Part shown: one piece after another, positions 52,811-62,214 of the stretch
Numbering within the stretch: position 1 is the stretch's first letter
Layout of the letters: every line of letters begins with the position of its first letter
Assembly (NCBI GenBank): GCA_038729485.1
Contig: JAVYRX010000005.1
Location: 20,272 to 84,271 of the forward strand
Direction of reading: 5' to 3'
Source of the DNA: GCA-001856825 sp038729485
GTDB taxonomy: Archaea; Thermoplasmatota; Thermoplasmata; Thermoplasmatales; GCA-001856825
DNA: 64,000 nucleotides
Made by a program: the position numbers and the translations under genes
The notes under the pieces: model-generated
What the model was told of the DNA's origin: nothing
Seen by the model: the letters and a program-made list of their open reading frames with translations, nothing else
Databases searched by the model: none

Positions 52811-53407
52811 GTGGAACTGATACTTCTTCCATTACTTCTATTCTCCTCTTACGAAGATATTAAAAAAAGGACTATTAACACGCTGCCTTACCTGACAGTA
52901 GATTTCCTGCTATTAGGAATCTACCTTTATCTTCACTCAGTCTTGTTCGTTATTACTATACCAGTAATCTTGGAATATTTTATGAAAAAGCGAAGCTATG
53001 TACCATATGTTCTTGTATTGATTCCGGTAGCGTTTTCCTTTTCCGCCCTTTCTGTGTCTTTGGCGTATAGCATCGTCTTGATAAAATTTTTCAAAACAAT
53101 AGTAAAGGAATTTGGCACCGGAGATGTAAAAGTTCTTCAATCCATCGCACTTGCCTTTCCCTCCTACATCAATCTTCCGCCACTGGACTCCCTATTTCCT
53201 CCCGTGCTCCTGGTAATGCTGGTTGCGAGTGCAGCGGGGCTTGTTGCATCCCTTGTAAATTCGCACTACAGATCCGCAGAAACGTCCGAGGACCAAACAA
53301 GGTTCTGGATTAAAGGCGGAAAAAGAAGCTACAAGATTCCGTTTGTTGCATTCATAACGTCAGCTTACGTATTTCTGCTTATCCTTTCATCACTCCGATT
53401 GGTTTAA
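52811..53407 (+). CDS. A24 prepilin/preflagellin peptidase-like membrane protein
   Basis: This protein of about 198 residues has several spans and the two catalytic aspartates of aspartic prepilin peptidases: SSYEDIKKR after the first helix and the GTGDVKVL (GxGD) motif near residue 110. Such enzymes cut class III signal peptides of archaeal pilins and archaellins. The frame stays open to an ATG at 52715 inside pyrK, but those residues are hydrophilic and unlike the family. I prefer GTG 52811, which places the first span at the N-terminus. The start is uncertain. The 3' end overlaps rtcB convergently by 29 bases. No pilin genes lie nearby. Confidence 0.85.
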   Translation: MELILLPLLLFSSYEDIKKRTINTLPYLTVDFLLLGIYLYLHSVLFVITIPVILEYFMKKRSYVPYVLVLIPVAFSFSALSVSLAYSIVLIKFFKTIVKEFGTGDVKVLQSIALAFPSYINLPPLDSLFPPVLLVMLVASAAGLVASLVNSHYRSAETSEDQTRFWIKGGKRSYKIPFVAFITSAYVFLLILSSLRLV

Positions 53408-54836
53408 GCCTGGCGACTATGCGGGAAAGTCCTGCGCATTCAACGGATTTCACAACCTCGCTTACATCCTTGTAAGCCCAAGGGGCCTCTTCCTGGAGTA
53501 CGTATTTGGTGGCAGCCCTCACGTATATTCCCATTTTCTCAAGCTCCTCCCTGATGAAGTTCTCCGTGTATTGTTTAACGGCCTTATTTCTGCTCATCAC
53601 CCTTCCGGAACCATGGCATGTTGAACCGAATGTTTCTTCAAGCGCATGTGACGTTCCTATGAGAACGTAGGAAGAAGTTCCCATTGTTCCGGGGATTATG
53701 ACAGGATGACCAACCCCTTTGTATATGCCCGTAATCTCTGGCCTTTCTCCAGGAAAAGCCCTTGTTGCACCCTTCCTGTGGACCATCAACTGCTCCTTTT
53801 TACCGTCAATCTCATGCACCTCAGGTTTTGCTATGTTGTGTGCTACATCGTAAACGATATCCATTTCCATTGCCTCGGGTTCCATGTCAAATACCCTCCT
53901 GAAGCTCTCCCTTATCCAGTGGGTTATGATCTGCCTGTTTGAAAAACCGAAGTTTGCCGCAGCGCCCATCGCACCGATGTAGTCTTGAGCCTCCTTGCTG
54001 CCAAGAGGCGCAGACGCGAGCTGTCTGTCCGGGACGTAGATATCATACTTCTTCATTGCGTCGACCATAAGATCGAGGTAATCTGTTGCTACCTGGTGCC
54101 CAAAGCCTCTGGAGCCTGTGTGTACCATAACTGTAACTTGGCCTTTTTCATGCAGTCCGAATTTTTTTGCGATTTCTTCATCAAATATCTGATCGATGAC
54201 CTGTACTTCAAGAAAGTGATTCCCTGCTCCGAGTGAACCAAGCTGCTGGAATCCCCGGTCTCTTGCCTTCCGTGAGACCTTCGACCTATCGGAAAATTTT
54301 ATGCTTCCCTCCTCCTCAATTCTTTCCTTGTCCCTGTCCCATCCATATCCTTCCCTTATCAGGTAGCTTACTCCGTCAGATAAAACGTTTTCAATTTTCT
54401 GGTTGCTCATTTGAAGCCTACCTGATTTTCCTACTCCGGACGGAACCTGCTGAAATATTGTGTCAACCAGTTCTTTTATCCTCGGTTTAACGATAGAGTA
54501 ATTGAGGTTCGTAGCTATGAGCCTAACGCCGCAATTGATGTCGTATCCTACTCCACCAGGGCTAATCACCCCACCATTCATCCTGAATGCGGCCACCCCT
54601 CCTATTGGAAAACCATAGCCTAAATGTATATCGGGCATGGCCAGAGACGCCTTAACTATTCCCGGGAGCATGGAAACGTTTACGAGCTGGTTTATGGATT
54701 CATCATCCGCTAAACCTCGCAGGAGTGTTTCGTTAGAGTATACTATGGAAGGGACGTTCATCCTGTCGTTGTTAGATTTCGGGATTTCGTACTTGCACGG
54801 TCCAGTTTCTTCGAGCTTGAATGCCACGGAAGACAA
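53379..54836 (-). CDS. rtcB: RNA-splicing ligase RtcB
   Basis: This 485-residue GTP-dependent ligase joins tRNA exon halves after intron removal. The metal-site residues lie in GGVGYDINCGVRL near residue 95, LGAGNHFLEVQ near 203, and HTGSRGFGHQ near 240. The guanylylation histidine is expected in the C-terminal segment with GSTCHGSGRVMSR. The frame starts with TTG at 54836. A GTG three codons on is an alternative. It is divergent from the wtpA-like gene. Confidence 0.96.
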   Translation of the reverse strand: MSSVAFKLEETGPCKYEIPKSNNDRMNVPSIVYSNETLLRGLADDESINQLVNVSMLPGIVKASLAMPDIHLGYGFPIGGVAAFRMNGGVISPGGVGYDINCGVRLIATNLNYSIVKPRIKELVDTIFQQVPSGVGKSGRLQMSNQKIENVLSDGVSYLIREGYGWDRDKERIEEEGSIKFSDRSKVSRKARDRGFQQLGSLGAGNHFLEVQVIDQIFDEEIAKKFGLHEKGQVTVMVHTGSRGFGHQVATDYLDLMVDAMKKYDIYVPDRQLASAPLGSKEAQDYIGAMGAAANFGFSNRQIITHWIRESFRRVFDMEPEAMEMDIVYDVAHNIAKPEVHEIDGKKEQLMVHRKGATRAFPGERPEITGIYKGVGHPVIIPGTMGTSSYVLIGTSHALEETFGSTCHGSGRVMSRNKAVKQYTENFIREELEKMGIYVRAATKYVLQEEAPWAYKDVSEVVKSVECAGLSRIVARLKPIGVMKG

Positions 54837-54888
54837 TTGTTACTAAGCTTATTATCGTTGTCATTTGGCAATTACATTTGCCTATGGT

Positions 54889-54897
54889 AAATATTTA
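54889..54897 (+). promoter_or_regulatory. TATA box of the wtpA-like operon
   Basis: AAATATTTA lies about 29 bases before the ATG at 54922, with no Shine-Dalgarno at that start. A leaderless message for the oxyanion transporter operon is likely. Confidence 0.45.
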
Positions 54898-54921
54898 TTC
54901 GCTGATGCATTGCTTGCTTAG

Positions 54922-56088
54922 ATGATGGCAAGAAATAACGTTAGAAAAAAGGAGGCTATCTTAGCCCTTTTAATTGTGTTCTTCGTATTAGGAGTCTCGG
55001 TGGGATATTTTGTTCCAAATCATCAGGTCTACAGGCAGGAGTCGATCAGCACGTTTGCAGCGGGCTCACTTACGTATGTGTTGGGAGACCAATTTAATCC
55101 TGAGTTTCAGAACCTGACCGGAATAAAAGTTGGAATGACGTTTGGGGGTTCCATTTCCGGCACGAGACAGGTTCAATCAGGAGCGCCGTATTCGGTTTTC
55201 ATTTCTGCCTCTGCGGCCATCCTTTATGACAATCTTATGAATCAAACGCATTATTCTAATTGGCAGATACTATTTGCAACGAACGAGATGGCAATAACGT
55301 GGCTCTCCAAATCTTATGCCATACCGTCAACCTTCCCCTTCTGGTTTGAAAACCTAACTGAGAACTCCACGACGCTAGGTGTATCCAACGCTTCCCTAGA
55401 TCCTAGTGGCTTTCAAGCTATTGAAACCATGAAGCTTGCTGGGATTCTTTACACTAATTGGTCCAACCCCTATGTGAGGGCCGCATTCAAAAGCAATGAA
55501 TCTCTATTCCTTGAATACAACAAGGCTTGGAACTCGTGGTTCGGAAAACTCGGATACCCTCCAAACGATTCTATGGCCCTTTATCATCAAATTTTCATAA
55601 CAAAATATGAGAGGGGCTACACAAAACTCACTACGGAAGAATACGGACTAAACGCATACCTAGAATCGGGTGCCGTTGACTATGCTATAACGTATGTCTC
55701 TCAAGCTATTAATCAAGGACTTTATTACTATCAAAATTTGACAGGGAGTGACGGCCTACCTATCTGGGTCAATTTAGGAAGCATCAATGGAACGGTCGAC
55801 AGCTTCTATCAGAAGATCAACGCATCTGGACCGGGATACGATAACGTAGGGAACATTCCAGGGGCTCCGATCCTGTATTCCCTGACGATCATTTCCAACT
55901 ACTTCTCGGAACAGGCACTTCAGTATGTGTATGATCTCATAACGGCCATGGGCACTAAATACCTGACTGAAGGTAAGTTTAGTCCGCTGCAGAATCCCAT
56001 AGGTGTGGGAATTAACAATATGCCAATGGTGCTGAGAACGCTTGTAGTTAATCCTCCTTCCTATTTGCCGTACTCTGCCTACAATTGA
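54922..56088 (+). CDS. wtpA: Molybdate/tungstate ABC transporter substrate-binding protein
   Basis: This 388-residue protein has an N-terminal hydrophobic anchor (residues 10-31, LALLIVFFVLGVSVGYFV) and then a ModA/WtpA-like binding fold starting with ISTFAAGSLTYVL. Conserved parts include FGGSISGTRQVQSG, VFISASAAIL, TNEMAITW and VDYAITYVSQA. N-x-S/T sequons suggest surface glycosylation. It is followed by matching permease and ATPase genes and by cofactor genes, which supports tungstate or molybdate as ligand. Confidence 0.92.
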   Translation: MMARNNVRKKEAILALLIVFFVLGVSVGYFVPNHQVYRQESISTFAAGSLTYVLGDQFNPEFQNLTGIKVGMTFGGSISGTRQVQSGAPYSVFISASAAILYDNLMNQTHYSNWQILFATNEMAITWLSKSYAIPSTFPFWFENLTENSTTLGVSNASLDPSGFQAIETMKLAGILYTNWSNPYVRAAFKSNESLFLEYNKAWNSWFGKLGYPPNDSMALYHQIFITKYERGYTKLTTEEYGLNAYLESGAVDYAITYVSQAINQGLYYYQNLTGSDGLPIWVNLGSINGTVDSFYQKINASGPGYDNVGNIPGAPILYSLTIISNYFSEQALQYVYDLITAMGTKYLTEGKFSPLQNPIGVGINNMPMVLRTLVVNPPSYLPYSAYN

Positions 56089-56089
56089 A

Positions 56090-56893
56090 ATGAAATCTAT
56101 TCTGCGCTGGATATTTCTACCCTTTCTTTTGTTATATTTCGTCATCATAATAATTCCGATAGCACGGGTTCTATCATTTCAGCCGCTGAGTGGGCTTGAA
56201 AGAGATATTTCATCTGGAATATTCCAGAGCATCATATTGACCTACGAAATATGTGCATTCGTTGCTATTTCCGCAGTTCTATTTTCTCTTCCTTACGCAT
56301 TCGTGATGGCGAGGGGAAGAAGTAAGGTTTACACTGCCGCGGACAGCATAGTTGAACTTCCAATAATGATACCCCATACGGTTGTGGGAATTATGATGCT
56401 CATAACCTTTGAGCCGACTATGCCTATAGGCAGAATTTTATCATCATTCATACATGGATATTCATTCGACGATACCGTTTTCGCGGTATTCATTACTCTC
56501 TTCTTTCTTTCGTCTGCCTACTCAATACGGGAGATCGGCACAAGCTATAGATCTGACATAATGAAATACGAGGACGTAGCCGAAACGTTGGGAATAGGGG
56601 AGATTACGAGCTTCGTAATAATTTCTGTCAGGCTTCTTTTGAGACCGATCATCAAGGGGTTCCTCCTGACTTGGGCCAGATCTGTTTCAGAGGTGGGAGC
56701 CATCCTGATAGTGGCCTATTACGTCTTTCCTAGTTTCTCGAAGCTGGCAGGTGTGTTTATCTACTCTCAGTGGATTTCTGAAGGCATCGGGCCGGCTGCC
56801 GCTTCGTCAGCGATATTGGTACTTACCGGAATTGTGGTTACCGCGATATTCAAGGTGGTAGAGGTTTATCATGTTAAAAGTATACAATATTAA
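56090..56893 (+). CDS. wtpB: Molybdate/tungstate ABC transporter permease
   Basis: This 267-residue membrane protein has about six spans and the cytoplasmic EAA-type loop KYEDVAETLGIGEIT near residue 160 that docks on the ATPase. Family features include PIMIPHTVVGIMML and WARSVSEVGAILIVAYY. The ATG is one base after the wtpA stop. Confidence 0.93.
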   Translation: MKSILRWIFLPFLLLYFVIIIIPIARVLSFQPLSGLERDISSGIFQSIILTYEICAFVAISAVLFSLPYAFVMARGRSKVYTAADSIVELPIMIPHTVVGIMMLITFEPTMPIGRILSSFIHGYSFDDTVFAVFITLFFLSSAYSIREIGTSYRSDIMKYEDVAETLGIGEITSFVIISVRLLLRPIIKGFLLTWARSVSEVGAILIVAYYVFPSFSKLAGVFIYSQWISEGIGPAAASSAILVLTGIVVTAIFKVVEVYHVKSIQY

Positions 56894-57755
56894 AGCCAGA
56901 CAGGGTGAATTTTACATCAAAATAGATAAATATGAGACAACAGGTAGAAGAAATTTCATTATGGGAGAGAATGGATCTGGAAAATCCACATTTCTCAAGA
57001 CTATTTGTGGCATAGTACCCCTTGAGTCAGGAGAGATATTCATTGGCGAAAGGAGAATAGATCTGCTTCCCATATGGGAAAGAAGAGTTTCGTATATCCC
57101 CCAAGACCTTCTCTTGTTTCCCCATTACAACGTTAGAGACAATCTTCTTCTGCCTGTAAAGTACGGTTCTGGAGAGGTTGAGATTTTTAACGATGTTATT
57201 AAGATAATGAAGCTTGAAGGAATTCTTGATAGGAATATTTCTAGGATATCAGGGGGTGAATCACAGAGGATTGCAGTTGCAAGGGCGATTATATCCAAGC
57301 CGGAAATTTTGCTTATGGATGAACCTTTTTCCATGCAGGACGAAAGGTCGAGGATGTCCTTAATCTCTAATCTATTTAATTTAATTGAGACGTACGACAT
57401 CAGGTACGTATACGTGACGCACAACATGAGGGATCTGGAGCTGGGATTCGATTCCCTGACAACGTTTGAGGGCGGGAGGATAGTTGAGAGCGTTTCTTCA
57501 GTGGAAGAACTGAAGAAGTACAAGAGTCTTTCCCTTCTGGATTATAGAAACATAATAAGGATAGGTGAGGAATTCTTCAAGGTGACGGATGACGCGATAG
57601 TGGAAGACAAATCTGGATACCCATGCTCCTGCTCCTCAAACGGAACCGCCTATTTCTGTTCAGTCGATATAGAAGGGGAAACGTATTTCTTCACTTCTTC
57701 AAATAATCACGTCACTGTCCGGTTCAATCTTGAGAAATGTATGAGGCTTGAATAG
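56871..57755 (+). CDS. wtpC: Molybdate/tungstate ABC transporter ATP-binding protein
   Basis: This 294-residue ATPase has Walker A GENGSGKST (residue 33), Q-loop YIPQDLLLFP, signature ISGGESQR, Walker B ILLMDEP and the H-loop VTHN. The last 50 residues carry four cysteines (CSCSSNGTAYFC and a terminal LEKC) in place of the usual molybdate-binding Mop domain. This tail could bind a metal and regulate transport. It overlaps wtpB by 23 bases with GAGGT ahead of the ATG. Confidence 0.92.
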   Translation: MLKVYNIKARQGEFYIKIDKYETTGRRNFIMGENGSGKSTFLKTICGIVPLESGEIFIGERRIDLLPIWERRVSYIPQDLLLFPHYNVRDNLLLPVKYGSGEVEIFNDVIKIMKLEGILDRNISRISGGESQRIAVARAIISKPEILLMDEPFSMQDERSRMSLISNLFNLIETYDIRYVYVTHNMRDLELGFDSLTTFEGGRIVESVSSVEELKKYKSLSLLDYRNIIRIGEEFFKVTDDAIVEDKSGYPCSCSSNGTAYFCSVDIEGETYFFTSSNNHVTVRFNLEKCMRLE

Positions 57756-57789
57756 ATAAAGAATTTACATCAAATTCATATAACACTTT

Positions 57790-58986
57790 ATGGAACTAAG
57801 CTCCTTAATCTATTTGAAGGATGCAATAGAAAAGGGAAAGAGCTTAAAGCCCAACTTTAGAACTAAAAACATACCCGTAGAGGAATCTGTGGGATTGTAC
57901 GCATCTCAGGAAATAAGATCGCCAAGCGACTTCCCACTTTATGATAGGAGCGCAGTTGATGGTTTCGCACTGAGGGCGAATGAAACAATCTCTTCATCAA
58001 AATTGAACCCCTCTGTTTTTAGGATAGTTGGAAACGTCACCGCATCATCTCCCATTTCACGTACGTCTAAGGGGACTGCAGTTAAAATTGCCACAGGAGG
58101 CCGTATTCCGGAAGGATCAGACAGCGTCGTTATGAAAGAGGAGACGGAAGAGGAGGGGGATATCCTAAAGGTATATTCCCCGGTTAGAAGATTTCAGAAC
58201 GTAAGCAGGAGAGGAGAAGACCTAAAGGAGGGGGTTGCAATATTGAAGAAAGGAAGACGGGTGAACCCTGCACATGTAGCTGCACTGATTGAAAGCGGAA
58301 TAGGAGAAGTCAGCGTATTCGATCTCTCGATAGGTATACTTTCCACAGGAGACGAACTCGTGTCGGGGTTGGTGAAGAACTCGACGCAACCGTTCATAAA
58401 AGCATTGATCGAATCCCGTGGTTTTCACGCAAAATCCTACGGGGTAGTCCAAGACGACGGGGGGAAAATACTAAGCGCATTGGAGAGTATGGATGACGAT
58501 ATTATAATAGTAACAGGAGGCAGTGGTCCGGGAGAGATGGACCTACTTCCCGAAATTGTGTCAAATCATGGGAAGCTTATCTTCAGAGGAATAAGGATAA
58601 GGCCTGGACGAACTACCGGATTGGGCGTTATTAACGGGAAGCCCATCTTTATGGTATCGGGACTGCCTGTGGCCGCCATGATAGCCATAGAAAACGTCAT
58701 GATGCCGCTCCTCTCCTTATGGCTAAATCTTTTCATTGAGCCAGATCCCATGATCACCGGGAAGCTCGAGAGGTCCGTTGTAAATCCTGTGGGAATAAGG
58801 AGTTTTGTGAGGGTAAAGGTGGAGAAGGGGGGTGATGCTTCTTCTATAACACCAACAAGGACTACGGGGTCAGGCGTCGTTTACTCAATATTGGAATCAG
58901 ATGGGATCCTCGAGGTAGAAGAAAATTCAGAGGGTATAGAAGCTGGAGAGAATGTGACAGTTAAGCTGATGAGGTGGTGGGGTTGA
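57790..58986 (+). CDS. moeA: Molybdopterin molybdenumtransferase MoeA (paralog 1)
   Basis: This 398-residue enzyme inserts molybdate or tungstate into adenylated molybdopterin. It has the MoeA order of domains: DFPLYDRSAVDGFAL near residue 50, the ATGGRIPEGSDSVV segment, the MogA-like domain with STGDEL, TGGSGPGEMD and MVSGLPVAAM, and a C-terminal beta domain. It begins 34 bases after wtpC. A second MoeA overlaps its end, suggesting separate Mo and W handling. Confidence 0.95.
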   Translation: MELSSLIYLKDAIEKGKSLKPNFRTKNIPVEESVGLYASQEIRSPSDFPLYDRSAVDGFALRANETISSSKLNPSVFRIVGNVTASSPISRTSKGTAVKIATGGRIPEGSDSVVMKEETEEEGDILKVYSPVRRFQNVSRRGEDLKEGVAILKKGRRVNPAHVAALIESGIGEVSVFDLSIGILSTGDELVSGLVKNSTQPFIKALIESRGFHAKSYGVVQDDGGKILSALESMDDDIIIVTGGSGPGEMDLLPEIVSNHGKLIFRGIRIRPGRTTGLGVINGKPIFMVSGLPVAAMIAIENVMMPLLSLWLNLFIEPDPMITGKLERSVVNPVGIRSFVRVKVEKGGDASSITPTRTTGSGVVYSILESDGILEVEENSEGIEAGENVTVKLMRWWG

Positions 58987-60872
58987 AGGTATTTCATCAG
59001 TTAGTAGAGCCAGACGTTGCCAGGAAGATGATAAGGGAAGAAATAAGAAGATTGTTGAAAACAGAAAATAGGAGAATTGATCAATCGTTCGGCTACATTT
59101 CTGAGGAAGACCTCTTTGCCAGGATGGATGTCCCGCCATTTGATAGGTCAGAGGTAGATGGATATGCCGTATATCATAGCTCCGTAGAAGAAGCAGAGGA
59201 AGATTCTCCTATTGAATTGGAAGTAATAGGAGAAATAAACGTCGGAGAAAGACCTTTAATTGAGATAAAGAGGGGAGTTGCGGCTTACATTTCTACAGGT
59301 TCAATGATACCGAGAGGCGCAGATTCTGTGGTAATGGTGGAGGACACGAAGAGATATGGAAATAGGGTCAAAATATACAGAGCAGCCCGGCCGGGAGAAA
59401 ACATAGCACATTCAGGTTCTGACTTCTTCACCGGAGAGGTACTATCCTCAAAAGGAGCCAGGATTTCGCCAGAGGCCATTTCACTTCTCGCTTCTTCTGG
59501 CATATCCAATATATCAGTAAAGAGTAAACTTAAGGTAGGGATAATCTCGACGGGCAACGAAGTGGTTGAACCCGGACTGGATCTTGCTGAAGGAAGCATT
59601 TACGACAGCAACTCGTATTTCTTTAAAGCTGCGCTGGAAGACACTGCTTTAATGAACTGCGATTTCTTGGGGATCATACCGGATGATTATGAAGAAATGC
59701 GTTCGCGCATCTCTAGGTACATTTCTGAATATGACGTTGTAATTTCCTCAGGATCAACATCGGCTGGATTTCATGATCTTCTGTACAGAATAATAGAGGA
59801 TCTCGGGGGGAAAATGAAATTCCACGGGATCGCCATGAAACCTGGAAAACCGACTTTTCTAGCCTCATTTGATAAATCCGCGTTTCTTGGGATGCCCGGC
59901 TTTCCTTTATCATCAGCCTCTGTTTTGAGATATGTAGTTATTCCAGCGATAAAGGAAGCGTACGGATTGAAAGGCGGGGCAAATAGACGTGTTCGTCTTC
60001 CATTTAGAATGAACACCGAGAGGGGGAAAATAACAGTAATGCCAGCAATAATAGGAAGGAACGGAAATGCCTATCCCGTGTTTGGGGAATCGGGTTCTAT
60101 TAGCAGGCTTTATTATGCAGACGGTTTCATCGTCCTGAGCAGCAGAAAAACCTTTTACGAAAGGGGAGATAGAATAGAATTCTTTGACTTCGGGAAGGCT
60201 AGAGGTGAGATACTCTTCATAGGCTCTAATGATCCGCTTATTGAGCGTGTTTTGTACGGATCGTCCAAGCTGCCTAAGATAATCAACTCCGGTTCATGGG
60301 GCGGCGTTGAGGCCATGAAGGTCGGACTGGCGGACGTATCCGGCGTACATCTTGTAAAGGACGGAACGTACAACAGGTTCTTAATAACGGAGGGTTTGGA
60401 AAATAATTTTTTCCTAGTAAGGGGGTTTTCAAGGTCACAGGGACTGATTTCGTTGCAGGGAATAAAATCGTTCCGAGAGATCGTGGAATCAAATTTGCTT
60501 TTTGTGAATAGAAACAAAGGGTCTGGCACAAGAGACCTTATAGACTCAGAGATTTCGAGGGAACTAGGTGCAAATTTCGAAAGAGAGAAAATAAGGGGAT
60601 ACCTTTGGGAGGCAAAGAGTCACGCCGCTGTTGCTCTTGCTGTAGCTCAAAGGAGGGCAGACGTAGGGGTCTCCATTGAATTTTACTCAGAAAAACTAGG
60701 TCTTAGATTCAAAAAAATCAGAGAGGAAGATTACGATCTCCTTGTGAGCAGGAGATTCATGTCTACTACTTCGGGGAAAAGATTCATGGCGTCCCTGAAA
60801 AATTCACGGAAATACGAAAGGGAATTCGCCGGTTATTCCATTCCAGAAAATGTCGGGGAAATAATAGGATAG
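58974..60872 (+). CDS. MoeA fused to a periplasmic-binding-protein-like domain (paralog 2)
   Basis: This 632-residue fusion has MoeA at residues 1 to about 400 (PPFDRSEVDGYAV, STGSMIPRGADSVV, ISTGNEVV, SSGSTSAGFHD, GMPGFPLSSA). From about 415 to 632 follows a PBP-like/LysR-substrate-like domain (ILFIGSNDPLIERVL, NRNKGSGTRDLIDSEIS, HAAVALAVAQRRADVGVS). This architecture is known in archaea and may sense the cofactor or the oxyanion. The start is GTG 58974 or TTG 58983. Both overlap the end of the first moeA. Confidence 0.93.
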   Translation: MVGLKVFHQLVEPDVARKMIREEIRRLLKTENRRIDQSFGYISEEDLFARMDVPPFDRSEVDGYAVYHSSVEEAEEDSPIELEVIGEINVGERPLIEIKRGVAAYISTGSMIPRGADSVVMVEDTKRYGNRVKIYRAARPGENIAHSGSDFFTGEVLSSKGARISPEAISLLASSGISNISVKSKLKVGIISTGNEVVEPGLDLAEGSIYDSNSYFFKAALEDTALMNCDFLGIIPDDYEEMRSRISRYISEYDVVISSGSTSAGFHDLLYRIIEDLGGKMKFHGIAMKPGKPTFLASFDKSAFLGMPGFPLSSASVLRYVVIPAIKEAYGLKGGANRRVRLPFRMNTERGKITVMPAIIGRNGNAYPVFGESGSISRLYYADGFIVLSSRKTFYERGDRIEFFDFGKARGEILFIGSNDPLIERVLYGSSKLPKIINSGSWGGVEAMKVGLADVSGVHLVKDGTYNRFLITEGLENNFFLVRGFSRSQGLISLQGIKSFREIVESNLLFVNRNKGSGTRDLIDSEISRELGANFEREKIRGYLWEAKSHAAVALAVAQRRADVGVSIEFYSEKLGLRFKKIREEDYDLLVSRRFMSTTSGKRFMASLKNSRKYEREFAGYSIPENVGEIIG

Positions 60873-60875
60873 ATG

Positions 60876-61352
60876 CTATTCCTTATGAAGCTCCTCGTAA
60901 ACGTGGTTCATAATTCCCTTCATTATTTCCAGCGCTATGTCAGTTGCGTCGGTAGAGCCGGGTATGCAGTAAATCTGCTGCGTTCCCCTTATGAAAAGAG
61001 ACGCGTTTGAAAGGTAGGAAAGCGGCAGACCGGATCTTGATCTGAAGAGCTCCCCAAATCCACGAATCTCCTTATCGGCCACTTTGGAGAGCGTAAGATA
61101 TGTAACATCCCTCCTGCTAGGTCCGGTGCCACCAACGTATATTATAACATCATATTTCTTGCAATCAACAAGCGAGTCAAGGATCATTTGTTCGTCGTCC
61201 TTGCAAACTGTCCTATTTACTTCGTAACCGTCGATCCTCAATTTTTGTTCCATAGCCAGCCCGGACACATCCGTTTCGACGGTCCTAGATGTAGAAACGG
61301 TGACTACGCATATGGCCAGATTGTATTTCACATTAGATTTATGTACCATCAT
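60876..61352 (-). CDS. moaB: MoaB/MogA-type molybdopterin adenylyltransferase
   Basis: This 158-residue protein adenylates molybdopterin. It has VTVSTSRTVETDVSG near residue 17, VGGTGPSRRDVTYLTL near 74 and SNASLFIRGTQQIYCIPGS near 116. The serine in SNASL stands where many homologs have SRA. It overlaps moaC by 4 bases (ATGA) and converges with the moeA fusion. Confidence 0.93.
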   Translation of the reverse strand: MMVHKSNVKYNLAICVVTVSTSRTVETDVSGLAMEQKLRIDGYEVNRTVCKDDEQMILDSLVDCKKYDVIIYVGGTGPSRRDVTYLTLSKVADKEIRGFGELFRSRSGLPLSYLSNASLFIRGTQQIYCIPGSTDATDIALEIMKGIMNHVYEELHKE

Positions 61353-61774
61353 CCCTTCCTTTTTTCCAAGACATGGACGTCCGTTATCTCCGCAACCTTA
61401 TAGTTGCCAGTCTCATCTTTCTCAAGGTACTTAACCATATCCCAAATCGTGAGAAGCATGCCAGTTACGCATGACAGCGCATCCATTTCAACACCAGTTT
61501 TATATGTGGCCTTTACTTCGCATCTGGCCTCCACGTAATTCTTTTCTATTTTCATTTCCGTTGCAACTGAGGTTAAAGGAATCTGATGGCACATTGGTAT
61601 CATGACGGAGGTATTTTTTGCCGCAAGGATTCCCGCTACTTTCGCAATCTCTTCAACGTTTCCTTTCTTGACTTTTCCCTGCCTCATGGCTTCAATGGTT
61701 GCGTCCTTCAGAATAATTCTCCCTGACGCCAGGGCAGTGCGCTGGACCCGCTCTTTCCCCGTAATGTCAATCAT
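61349..61774 (-). CDS. moaC: Cyclic pyranopterin monophosphate synthase MoaC
   Basis: This 141-residue enzyme makes cyclic pyranopterin from the MoaA product. The active-site segment IPMCHQIPLTSV near residue 75 and EMDALSCVTGMLLTIWDM, here with V for the first E (GVEMDALS), are diagnostic. GRIILKDATIEAM lies near the N-terminus. It is the first gene of a two-gene minus-strand unit with moaB. MoaA, MoaD and MoaE are not in the window. Confidence 0.95.
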   Translation of the reverse strand: MIDITGKERVQRTALASGRIILKDATIEAMRQGKVKKGNVEEIAKVAGILAAKNTSVMIPMCHQIPLTSVATEMKIEKNYVEARCEVKATYKTGVEMDALSCVTGMLLTIWDMVKYLEKDETGNYKVAEITDVHVLEKRKG

Positions 61775-62214
61775 CTAATTTCATAAATAAAACAAGAAAT
61801 ATCTACTCTGCGGTCAGAGCATGAAGGAGAATGAGCGGAGCTCGTTTATATAGAGCTCTCTTTATTCTTCCACCAAATTTAAAGTTAATCTGCCATCCAA
61901 TTGAAAGCGCATTTCTTTAAAAATCGTGGTAAGTTTAAAAGGTCTAAAATACATTTCCAGGCTAGCATGCGGATCAGTCTGTCATTTCTGGCTTCAAGCT
62001 AACATTCAAACAATGATTGTAGTGGTAGTAGGGATCACGTTTGGTTCGTCAGAATGCTGACACAAATGTGAAATTATCAGGATGAGGGGCAACGAACTAT
62101 CGATCTATAAAGCTTCGACCCCTTAGTTAAGGGTGAATGTCGTGTTAAGCGCGGGAAGCAAAAACGTCATAAGGAGAAACCGAATAGAGTTATATTAAAA
62201 AGAGGTGACCTAGA
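61775..62214. other. 440-base intergenic region upstream of moaC and the LD-carboxypeptidase gene
   Basis: I find only very short reading frames and no tRNA-like fold. The left part holds moaC promoter elements. A near-palindrome CCCTTAGTTAAGGG lies at 62120-62133, and GGTGA precedes the TTG start at 62215. The middle has no clear structure. Confidence 0.55.
61838..61858. promoter_or_regulatory. TATA-like core flanked by GAGCTC repeats upstream of moaC
   Basis: GAGCTC (61838-61843) and GAGCTC (61853-61858) flank GTTTATATA. On the minus strand this reads TATATAAAC, a good TATA box for a moaC transcript starting near 61828. The palindromic hexamers could bind a regulator over the promoter. Confidence 0.4.

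Noticed and set aside
61775..62214. Possible structured RNA or replication origin in the 440-base gap
   Set aside because: I found only short repeats and a near-palindrome, no tRNA-like T-loop, no repeat array and no Orc1/Cdc6 gene nearby.
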